64,000 bases of DNA, from contig NZ_CP009288.1 in assembly GCF_000756615.1 (NCBI RefSeq), positions 3,162,001-3,226,000 on the forward strand. The letters are read 5' to 3'. Of the stretch, positions 28,301 through 40,300 are shown in pieces; position 1 is the stretch's first letter; the number at the start of each line of letters is the position of its first letter. This DNA comes from Paenibacillus durus (GTDB lineage: Bacteria > Bacillota > Bacilli > Paenibacillales > Paenibacillaceae). A model generated the notes under the pieces. It saw nothing but the letters and a program-made list of their open reading frames with translations. It made no database searches and was not told where the DNA came from. Made by a program: the position numbers and the translations under genes.

Positions 28301-31300
28301 ATTAGTTATATGGAAGCCCATGGAACCGGAACTTCGTTAGGCGATCCTATCGAAATTACCGGCCTTACCAAGGCGTTCGGCAAGTTTACCGGAGATACCG
28401 GCTTCTGTGCGATTGGTTCCGTCAAGTCAAACATAGGACATGCCGAATCGGCTGCCGGGATTGCGGGCTTAACGAAGCTCTTATTACAGTTTCAGCATAA
28501 GCTGCTGGTGCCTTCTCTGCATTCGGAAACGCCGAATCCCAATATCCGGTTTGACCGCTCTCCCTTTAGTGTCCAGCTGGAGCTGACGGAATGGAAAAGA
28601 CCAGTGGTCTCGATTGACGGAGAGGAAAGGGAGTATCCGCGCCGCGCGGGAATTAGCGCCTTCGGAGCGGGTGGAGCCAATGTGCATGTGCTGCTGGAAG
28701 AATACAGCGCTGATGCTGCAAACGAAGCCGTGCGCGAGGCGGCAGGTCCACAATTAATTATTTTATCCGCTCAAAATAAAGAGCGCCTGAGCGAATACGC
28801 TGAAGAATTCGCCAATTATTTGAACAAGGCATTAAACGGGCCGTTGAACAATACCATTGAATCCGCTGCGGTTCCAACTGGGTCCCGTAATCAGGAGAAG
28901 ATCACGCAGGAACTGGCTTCCATCCGTTCAGTAGTGCTGGAAATCGCCGCTGATATTCTGCAAATGGACAAAAGCGAACTGGATGCAGAGGCTAGTCTGC
29001 AGGACGGTTGGCTGCAGGGCAGTGAATTAATCAGGTTAACCGAGGAATTGCAAAAGCGTTATGCGTGGCCTTCGGAGGTTCATGATTTAATCACCGCTCC
29101 ATCACTGGAGTCGGTGGTGGAAAGAATTGCTGACCGTTCCGCTTACCTGGGAGAGATGCACCTGACTGCCGCGGCAATCGAAGCACCGGCACGGAGCTTG
29201 CCGGATACCAAGAATTCCAGCTATGCCGCTCCGTCACTGGCCGATCTAGCCTATACGCTGCAATTGGGCCGGGAAGAAATGGAGGAAAGGCTGGCCTTGG
29301 TTGTATCGTCTCTCACCGAACTACAGGACAAGCTGTCCCGGTATGTGCAGAGTGGAGCGGATGGTGTGTCTCTGCACCATGGGAATACCAGAGCAGAGGA
29401 ATCGTCGCTGCGGTTAATTATGAATGGCGAAGAGATGAGCGCCTTAATTGATCAGCTTCTTGTTAAAAAGGAGCTTGACCGTCTGGCAGCTCTTTGGGTG
29501 TGCGGGATCAAGGCCGATTGGTCCAAGCTGTATTCTTCCAGCCCTGCGTTACCGAAGAGGATATCGCTGCCCACCTACCCTTTTGCCAAAGAACGTTATT
29601 GGGTAAATGAAGCAACAGGAACAGTCAATCCATCAGGGAAGTCGGATTACCCTAGAGAAAATTTACATCCATTATTGGACGCGAACGTCTCAACGTTACA
29701 GGTTCAGAGCTTTAGTAAAATGCTGGAACAGCGGCAATGGCATTGGATGGACCATTCCGTTAAAGGGCGTACCTTATGGCCCGGGGCGGCTTACCTGGAA
29801 ATGGCCCGAGCAGCGGGTGATTTATCCAATCATAACATGAGAGTCAGTGAAATCCGGAATGTGGTCTGGAGGCAGCCGTTGTACTTAATGGATACTCCTG
29901 CCAACCTCACGATAGAGCTGAGTCCTCGGGATCAAAGTGTGGAATATAACATCCTTACGGCAGCGTCCGATAGACAACCTCTGCTGCATAACAGCGGAGA
30001 ACTGGTGTATGCTCAGCCGGATGATTCTGCTGCCGTACAGACCATCGAGACTGACGATATTAAGCAGAACTGTACCCTACGCTATGATCAGGAACAGTGT
30101 TATGGCCGCTTTGAACAGTTCGGTATGAGCTACGGGCCTGCTTTTCAGAGCATTCAAGAGCTTTTTTGCAGTGGGAATGAAGCTCTGAGCCTCTTGTCTT
30201 TGCCGGATCAGGTTGCTGAACACGGCTCAGAATTCGGGCTTCATCCCGCATTGCTCGACGGAGCTTTTCAGACGGTTGCCGGCATCGCTTGGGCTAATCA
30301 CCAGGATGGTGAGCGGCCTTATTTGCCGTTCAGTGCGGAACGCATCACGCTGCACAGTCACCCTGTTAATCAATGTATGGTTTATGTAAAACGCGAAAGT
30401 GACAAAGGGCTGGACGACTCCGGTTTCCAGACGGTTCATTTGTATATTCTCGACCTGAATGGTCAGGTATTGGTGGATATTCAGAATTTCACATTGAAAC
30501 GTTTGGCGGAAACTGCGGAGCGTACCCCACTAGATGCTGCTGCTGAAGGAAGCGATCAGGAGTTATTGTATTGCCGTCCGGTTTGGGAAGAGGACACACA
30601 GCCTGCAAGCTCTGCTGCCGCAAACGGGTCAGGAACAATGCTGCTTATCGGCGGCAGCAGTCCGATGGTGAAGAATCTGCGGAACTCCGGCAGCTACGAA
30701 CATATTGTAACGGTGAACAGCGGTGAATACTACCGCTGCAAGGACGAGAACAGCTATGAGGTCAGACAGGGAAGTGAGCAGGACTATGGACAGCTCCTGC
30801 ATCATCTGAAGCAGAACCATAATCTGCCTGACACCATCCTGTTTGCTTGTCCGGACAGCCGATTCACATTAGATATGCAGGAGCTTTCGGAACAACTCAG
30901 CCAATCTCTGTATCACCTGTTTGCGTTCAGTAAAGCATGGGCGGCAGACCACGTGAAACCTAATACAAGGCTTATCTGCTTATATCATACTGAACGGGGT
31001 GAACCTCAACCGCTGTATGCGGCTTTGAGCGGTTTCATCAGAACGTTGCAGCTCGAATACCCGCAAATGCGCTGCAAAGTTATAGAGGTTAAGAACAGCG
31101 CTTCAAGCGGCTTCTACGATGATTCGGAAGTGATGATTCAGGAGAGCCAACCGCCTCTGGATCATGACATTGAGGTCAGGTATGAAGGCAAGCGGAGATT
31201 CGTTAAACGTCTGCTGGAGCAGGAAGAAGCGGAGATTCCTGTTGCTGCTCTGCCGCTTGTTGATGGCGGCACCTATATTATTACGGGCGGCTTAGGCGGG

Positions 31301-34300
31301 CTGGGCTTTATCTTTGCCCGTTACTTAGCAGCTAAAGCACGCTGTAATCTTGTACTTACCGGCCGCTCGATGTTGAATGAGACAATCGAAAGCCGTTTAT
31401 CGGAGATCAACGGGCAGGGAACGCAGACCATTTATGTTCAGGCCGATGTGACAGACAAGGAGGATGTACACCGCCTGGTTGAGCTCGTGAAGAACCGCTT
31501 TGGGCGTATCGACGGCCTGCTCCATAGTGCCGGTAATATCCGGGATGCACTGTTAGTGAACAAAAGCCGCCAAAAAATGGAGAATGTCATTCAGCCGAAG
31601 GTACACGGGACTCTAATTCTGGATGAAGCTTTGCGGCATGAACCGCTGGCCTTCTTTGCGCTGTTCTCCTCAATGGTTGCTTTGCAGGGCAATGCCGGAC
31701 AAAGTGACTATGCTTATGCTAATAGCTTCCTGGAACACTATGCGGATGTGAGAACAAGCTCGGGAAGACCCGGCAAGACGGTTGTGATTCACTGGCCTCA
31801 ATGGGCCGAGGGCGGAATGAAGCCGGACGAAATGACGATCGGGCACCTCAAGCAAGCGGGTATTTTCCCTCTTGGCACAAAGCAGGGAATCGAAGCTTTT
31901 GAGCTTATTCTACAATCTACGGGCAGTCTTAATGTAGGTGTATTATCCGGAAACCGCGACAAGATCAGAGAATCCTTAAACCGTTTTAACGGTAAGGACA
32001 TAGTGAACACTGCTTTTGCACAGATACAACCGAAAGCAAATGGCCCTGCTGCCGGTAATACTTCGAACTTGAAGCGCAAAGCAGAACAACTGCTCAAGGA
32101 AGCCGTTGCGGACATCGTTAAACTGCCAGTGGCAAGGGTCGATATCCGGGAAAGCTTCGAAAGATACGGACTGGATTCTGTGATGAGCATGGATTTGACA
32201 CGTGAGCTGGAGCGGGTGTTTGGCATTCTTCCCAAGACACTGTTTTTTGAATACCGCACGATTTCAGCTTTGGCTGACCACTTCGTGAGCGACTATGCCG
32301 ATGCGTTAACAGCATGGGGCCAGACGATTGGGACACAGGTGAAATTGGCAGAAAATAGAGTTAAAGAACCATCTAATAAAGCGGAGGTACGGTTAAGTTC
32401 TACAGCACACGGAACTGCTGCGCCGCATCCGGCAAAGCGATTCCTGAAAGACCTCCCAGCCTTACAGTCCACAAAAGAGATCCCGGGGTCTCAGGACATC
32501 GCCATTATCGGATTAAGCGGCAAATACCCGATGGCTGACACATTGGAACAGTTCTGGACGAATCTAAAAGCGGGCAAAGACTGTATTACGGAAATTCCAG
32601 CGGATCGATGGGATTACCGGCAGTATTATGATCCCGATAAGGATCGTAAAGGGAAGTCTTACAGCAAGTGGGGAGGTTTTATTAACGATGTGGACAAGTT
32701 CGATCCGCTGTTTTTTCAAATCTCCCCCAGAGATGCCGTATTCATGGACCCGCAGGAGCGGCTGTTTCTGGAAACGGTATGGCGTGTAATCGAAGATTCG
32801 GGTTATTCCCGACAACAGCTCGATAAGCATACCGTCGGCATGTTCGCGGGAGTCATGTATGGACAATACCAACTGCTGGGTGCGGAGGAATATGCCAAAG
32901 GCAATGAAGTCGTCGCGGGCTCCTCGCATGCTTTTGTGGCTAACCGGGCCTCCTACTTTTTTAATTTCACGGGTCCGAGTATTGCGGTGGATACGATGTG
33001 TTCTTCTTCCCTGACGGCTATTCATCTGGCCTGCGACAGCATCCGCCGGGGAGAATGTGAGCTGGCGGTAGCCGGCGGGGTGAACCTGAGCATTCATCCT
33101 CATAAATATTTGCTGCTCAGCCAGAGCAAATTCACTTCAAGCGACGGCAAATGCCGCAGCTTTGGCGAGGGTGGCGATGGATACGTACCCGGTGAAGGTG
33201 CAGGGGCTGTGTTATTAAAGCCATTCCATCAAGCGGTTATGGACCGCGATAACATTTATGGAGTGATAAAGGGAACCGCGCTGAATCATGGAGGCAGGAC
33301 TACCGGCGTAACCGTGCCTAATCCTGTAGCGCAGGGTAATGTCATCGCCGCTGCTCTGACCCGGGCCCATATTGATCCGCTTACAATTTCTTATATTGAA
33401 GCGCATGGCACTGGTACGGCATTGGGAGATCCGCTGGAAATCAGCGGCCTGGTGAAAGCCTATGACGGCGATCCCAATAAATCAGCTTGTGCTATTGGGT
33501 CGGTCAAATCCAACATCGGCCATTTGGAGTCCGCTGCCGGTATAGCTGCTCTGACCAAAGTGCTGCTGCAGCTCAAGCACAGACAATTGGTGCCTTCGAT
33601 TCACGCCGATGTTACGAATGCTCATATCAAGTTTGAGGATACCCGGTTTAGGGTACAGCGGGAATTGGCGGAATGGGGCGACGGCACAAGCGGAAGCACC
33701 GCTCCGAGAAGAGCGGGAATCAGTTCATTTGGCGCGGGCGGCTCCAATGCGCATCTGATCGTTGAGGAATTCATCCCTGCTTATGATATCGCCGGGGATG
33801 ATATTTGCTCACCGCAGATTATTGTACTCTCAGCTAAAGATAGAGCAAGACTGCGGCAAAGTGCGCTGCAGCTGCGCGATTATCTGGTTGAGCTGCTGGC
33901 TGACCAGCAGCAGGATTCATCGATCCGCTTGCGGGATATCGCCTTTACATTACAGGCGGGCCGCGAAGCGATGACTGAAAGATTGGCCATGGTGGTTCAT
34001 TCCGTGGAGGACGCCATTCAGAGCTTGAATCAGTATGCGGAAGGTTCGATAGACATTCCTGAGCTGGTGACAGGCAGCCTTACGGAAGCCAATTCTCCGT
34101 GGAGAATCGGACCGGATGATGAAGACGGATTGTATGTTCAAAGCGTAATTAATGCCGGGAACTGGCACAAGGTAATCCGATTATGGGTGAATGGAACAGA
34201 GATCGACTGGGATCTGCTGCATGGCAATGCCCGTCCGCGCCGGATTTCCTTGCCGGGGCACCCGTTTGAACGCAAACGGTATTGGATTGAGCAAAGCGGT

Positions 34301-37300
34301 CATAGAGTCAACAGCGGCCGTGCTTTTTTACATCCATTGATTGATTCGGTAGAGGCTCATTTAAGTGTTGGAGAAGGCATTGTCTTTCAGAAATCCTTTG
34401 ATGCGGCGCATCCTCTCTTGAATGATCACCGGGTTCTGAGCCAACCGGTACTTGCGGGAGCATGTTATCTGGCGTTGGTGCGCGCATGCGCGGGCATCTT
34501 GGCGGAGAACCCTGATGTGAACTTAAGCTTCTCTCAGGTGGTATGGAGAGAGCCGCTGCTTGTGTCAGGCCAGTCGCATAAATGCCGTATCACCCTGAAG
34601 ACACAGGAGCGCGGCGGTTTCCTGTATGAAATCACCAGCCTGCTGGAGGGTAGAACGGTGGTCCATTGTACGGGCAGCTACTCTGTACAGCAGGCGGATC
34701 ATAGCGCTGCCGCCGGCAATAACAGTCAATCAGATGAACAATGGCTGCCGCTTGAAGAGATCAAGCAGCAAAGTGAAGAGAGCATTACTGAACAAGCATT
34801 ATACCGGGCCTTTGCTCATTCAGGCTTGAGCTATGGTCCGCATTATCAGACAGTAGAGCACATATGGTGCAGCGCTTCATCGGTACTGGGCCGGATCAGC
34901 TTAAAGAGCGCGAATGATGAATTGGAGCAGGAGACGCTCCACCCGGCTGTTTTGGATGGCGCTTTGCAGACCATCGCCGGGTTTGCCTTTGCAGGCCAGC
35001 ATGAACAGCGTACGATGGCGATGCCTTTTTCCATTGAGCGGATGGACATGATAACTTCAGTTGGAAAGAGCGGATACGCTTATGTTCAGAAAGCGGCGGA
35101 GCACAAATATCATATCGCGATCACAGATGATGCGGGCAGAGTGTGCATCAAGCTGTACGGCGTGACGGTTCGGGAGCCAAAGCATCAAGAACAGAAAGAC
35201 CAAAGCTCCTATTATGTCCCGGATTGGCAGGAAGCGCCTGAAGTGGAAAATCGTCCAGAAGCATCGCGCAAGGGCGGAATTCTCATTGTATCGTCACCAG
35301 AAGATACAGCAGCAGCACTGGCCTTGAAAGAGCATTATTCCGGCCTTGCACAAGATGGTCCTGCACCGCTAGTGGTACAATTGGACTCAGGATTTGTGCG
35401 AACTTCTGCCGATGAATATCCGGTACGCAGAGAATGGCTGTCCCTTGACACTAGGGATGCTTCAGCACTGAAAGATGTACTGGATACGTTCCGAACCTCA
35501 GGTCTCGCCGCTATGTATTTCTTAGCAGGCTTACATCATCATTCTGAGCAGGCTGACAGCATCCGGGAAACAGAGCTCGCTGAAGAGCTGGGTGTTATAT
35601 CTTTATTCCGAATTCTTAAAGTGTTGTCAGCACAAACGTATGCATCCGACCCTATTGAGATTAAAGTGGTCACTGCCAATACCTTCAAAGTGGAAGCCGA
35701 TGTTAGCATCAGACCGCAATATGCCGCTTTGCATGGATTGGTCAAGTCAGCAGGCAAGGAATTCCCGCATTGGCAGCTAAAATATATTGATCTTGATCTC
35801 GCTGAGGCTGGCCATGAGCTTCATATCCCGTCATCGGCATGGGTTTCCAGTGTTATATCCGAACCGGGACGTTCAGGTGATGAAGTGGCGATTCGGCAAG
35901 GACAACGATATGTTCGCACGTTGGTTCCGGCTGCCTTGTCCAAGAATAACCTTACACTGTTCAGAGACAACGGGGTCTATCTGATATTGGGAGGGGCAGG
36001 CGGGATTGGACTTGAATTAAGCCGTTACCTTGCCGAAAAGCTGCAAGCCCGGATCACTCTTGTAGGCCGGCGGAAGCTAGGCGGAGAACTGGCGGAACAG
36101 CTTAAAGACATTGAAGCTTTGGGCGGTGAAGTTCTTTATGTTCAGGCCGATGCGATGAATATTGAGGACATGCGCCAGGCCGTTCAGTGCACAAAGCAGC
36201 GTTTTGGAACCATCAACGGTGTAATTCACTCGGCGATTGTGCTGGAAGACCGGACATTGGTCAATCTGGATGAGCCAACATTCCGGAAAACGCTGGGACC
36301 GAAGGTAAGCGGAAGTGTGATTTTGAACGAGGCCGTCAAGGACGAGCCGCTGGATTTCATGCTCTTTTTCTCTTCGGCCCAATCGTTTATTGGCAGCAGG
36401 GGACAGAGCAATTATGCGGCCGCTTGTACGTTCAAAGATGCTTTTGCCCAGTATTTAAATGACTTAAGGTCCTATCCGGTCAAGATTGTAAACTGGGGAT
36501 ATTGGGGCACCGTCGGCGCCGTCTCCGGTGAGCAGTACAGCAAACGTCTGGAGGCACAGGGCATATTCTCCATCCAACCGGCTGAAGGAATGGATGCCAT
36601 TGAACGGATTTTGACCTCGCCTTTCAACCAGGTGGCTTATGTTAAGGCTGATCCAAATGCGATGCGGCAGATGGGTGCTGTGCTGGAACAACAATATAAG
36701 GTGCTCCCGCAGCAGTCTGCTTCCGTTCTTGGACATGGGGGATTTTGGCTGCCTGAAGTGCAGTCTGATCCGTTGCTATTGAACCGCCAGCGGGAGGCTC
36801 TGGCCGGGCTTGAAGCATTGGCTGTCGATCTGCTTGTGCGTTCGCTGCGGCTGCTTGGTTTGACCGCCTTAAGAGGACAACAGTTCGAGCGAGATGAGTT
36901 AAGAACCCGGCTTGGTATAGATGGGCGCTATTTCCGTCTCTTTGACAGCATAATCGCCCTGCTCACCGAGCAAGGGCTGCTGGAGCAAGAGGGGACGGTG
37001 TTAATCTGGCGGGGAAGTTCTTATTCGCCAACCGAAGATTTGCCGCTCGATGAACAGAAATTAACATCCAGACGGGATCAGTTGCTGGACAGCTATCCTG
37101 AGCTGGGAGCTTTTACCCGTCTGCTGTGGGCATGTCTTCAAAGTTATCCCGGCATTCTGACCGGACGGATTAATCCTGTAGAGATTATGTTCCCTAAGGG
37201 GTCCAAATCGTTGGTGGAGGATATTTATAAAGGGCATTATGCCGCAGATTATTATAACCGTTTGGTTGCTGACACGGTCCAGCGGTATGTGAAGCTGCGC

Positions 37301-40300
37301 AGCAAGGAGCATACGGGCAGACCTATCCGCATTCTTGAGGTGGGTGCAGGCACAGGGGGAACCAGCCGCTGGGTGCTTGAGGCTCTGCAATCGGTTCAAG
37401 CGGATGTTCAATATGTATATACGGATATATCCCCAGGCTTCCTTGCGCATGGCCGGCGGGAATATGGGGACCAGTATCCATTCATCGAATTTACCCTGTT
37501 TAATGCGGAGAATGAGCCGCAGCCGCAGGGGTTGGAGGCTGGAAGTATCGATCTTGTTCTGGCAACGAACGTACTTCATGCCACAAAAGATGTCGGGAAC
37601 ACGCTCCAGCAGTTGAAAACACTGCTCAAACCCAGCGGGCTGATCGTCATCAACGAATTGACTGCCAATCAAGTCTTTTCCACCCTTACCTTTGGGTTGA
37701 CCGATGGATGGTGGCTGTTTAACGACGCCGGGCTCAGGCTGCCAGGGTCTCCGCTGCTGAGTGTTGCTTCATGGAGCAAGCTCTTGAACAAGCACGGTTA
37801 TAGAGACATAAGTGTACACGGATTTACCGATACCGAGCCGGAACGTCTGGAGCAAGCGGTTATAATCGCCGTAAGCGATGGCGTTCTGAAGCGAAATACT
37901 AAAACTAAGTTATTGGCATCTTCCGCTGCTGCTGAGCGGTCTTCTTTTGCACCGCTGCTGCCAGCTTCACCCAAGCCTAAGGCTGCGGTGTTATCCCATC
38001 CCGCTCCTATGGCAGAGACGGCGGGAAAGGAAGTTGTGAATCATGTCCGGAATGTCCGTGAAGAAGCCCTGAAGTATGTTAAGCGGGTCTTTGCCGATGT
38101 ATTGCATATGAATGAAGCGGATTTTGATATTCATGCTACGTTTGAGACTTACGGAGTCGATTCGCTTGTCGTGATGGACATCAACAAACAGTTTGAACAG
38201 CAATTGGGCACCCAGTCGTCCACGCTTCTTTTTGAGTATAAGACGATTGACGCTTTAGCCGAGTTCTTCAGTAATCATTATGCCCTGTATTTCACGGGGA
38301 ATCCGGTTCAAGAGTCGCCGGAGAAGGCAACACAGCCGCTGCCGGGACAAGATCCTGCTCTGCTGTTCAGTGATTATCACCACGAGGGTCTTTCTAGCGC
38401 TGAACTTGTGACTGTACGGTCTGAAGCTCTGCCAAAAAGCTCATCACAGGACATAGCGATCATAGGTTTAAGCGGAAAATACCCCGGAGCAGAGACGCAG
38501 GAGCAATTCTGGGAGCTCTTACGGCGGGGGGACAGCGCGATTCGGGAAATTCCGCACGAGCGCTGGGATTCTTCCGTACATTTTAGCCCGGACCGCCATG
38601 AATCAGGCAAAAGCTACAGCAAATGGGGCGGATTTATTGAGGGAGTCGACACCTTCGATCCGCTCTTCTTCAATATCACACCGGCGGAAGCGGAAACGAT
38701 GGACCCGCAGGAAAGGCAATTTCTGCAGACGGTCTGGTCGCTCTTTGAGGATGCGGGATATACAAGCGCAAGAAGGGCAAAGGATGAGCATAAGGTCGGT
38801 GTCTTTGCCGGTGCGATGAATTCGCATTACGAGTGGCTGGGCGGGGCGGCGACGGCTAGCGGCAGCAAGACCTTTGCCCGCTCCTCCTACTGGTCCATAG
38901 CTAACCGGATCTCATACTTTTTCAATCTTTTGGGGCCCAGTATGGCTGTTGACACCGCTTGCTCCTCGTCTCTGACAGCTATTCATTTGGCCTGCGAGAG
39001 TATCCGCCGGGGAGAATGCCGCACGGCAGTTGCGGGAGGCGTTAACCTTATCCTGCATCCGGTGCATTATGAGCGGTATTCCATGATGAATATGATCTCC
39101 GGGAACGACGAGTGCAGAAGCTTCGGGGAAGGTGCGGATGGCTTTGTGGATGGAGAGGGTGTTGGTGCGGTGCTGCTGAAGCCTCTGGAGGAGGCCATCC
39201 GGGATGAAAACTATATCTATGGAATTATTAAGGGGTCGGGCATCAATGCCGGTGGCAAAACAGGCGGCTATCTGGTGCCCAATCCGTCCGCCCAAGCCGG
39301 GGTTATTCGTGAAACACTGATGAAATCAGGGATAGAACCTGAGTCCATCAGCTATATTGAGGCGCATGGAACGGGGACGGCTCTGGGAGACCCGATCGAA
39401 ATTGCCGCTCTAAACGAAGTATTCGGAAAAACCGGCGGGGCGGCAAAACATTGCGCGATTGGCTCCGTAAAGTCAAATATCGGGCATCTGGAATCCGCTT
39501 CAGGGATCGCCGGATTGACCAAGGTGCTGCTGCAAATGAAGCACAGGCAGCTTGTGCCTTCCCTTCATTCCCTCCAGATTAACCCCCGGATTAAACTGGA
39601 GGGAACGCCCTTCTCGGTGCAGCAGAAGCTGGAAGAATGGACAAGCACAGCGTATCCGCGAAGAGCCGGACTCAGCTCCTTTGGCGCAGGCGGGGCCAAT
39701 GCCCATTTAGTCATTGAAGAATATGATAACCGTGTCATCCGGAAACAGGCAGCCGATGCTAAAGCCGGAGTTCCGCAAGCGATTATCCTGTCTGCGAAGG
39801 ATGAAGAAGGGCTGAAGCGCTATGTGAGCGGTCTTGCGGATCATCTTAAGCAAGCTTTGCAAGCAGAGCGTGCTGCCGGCAGCAGCCAAGCCGGAGCACT
39901 GGCCGACCGCAGAGATATTCTGACGGTGCAGAACATTGCGTATACTCTGCAATTGGGCAGAGAGGCAATGGAGGAGCGCCTTGCTTTTGTCGTATCCGAT
40001 ATAGAAGAGCTGCTCCAATATCTGCATCATTACATCGAAGAAAATAACCAGCCTGCCGGAATGTATAGTTCGAATATCCGCAAGGCCAAACCGTCCACAA
40101 GCAAACCTTACGGGGACCCCCACGTATCTCAGTGCATCCGGGAGAAGCGGCTTGATGAACTTGTTCGGTTATGGACGGAAGGAACAGCCGTCCCTTGGGA
40201 AGAGCTGTATGCGGAGTTGGATGGCGCGAATCAACCTGCCTTCATTACACTGTCGCCATATCCTTTTGCCCGGGAACGCTACTGGATACCTGATTTTGAT

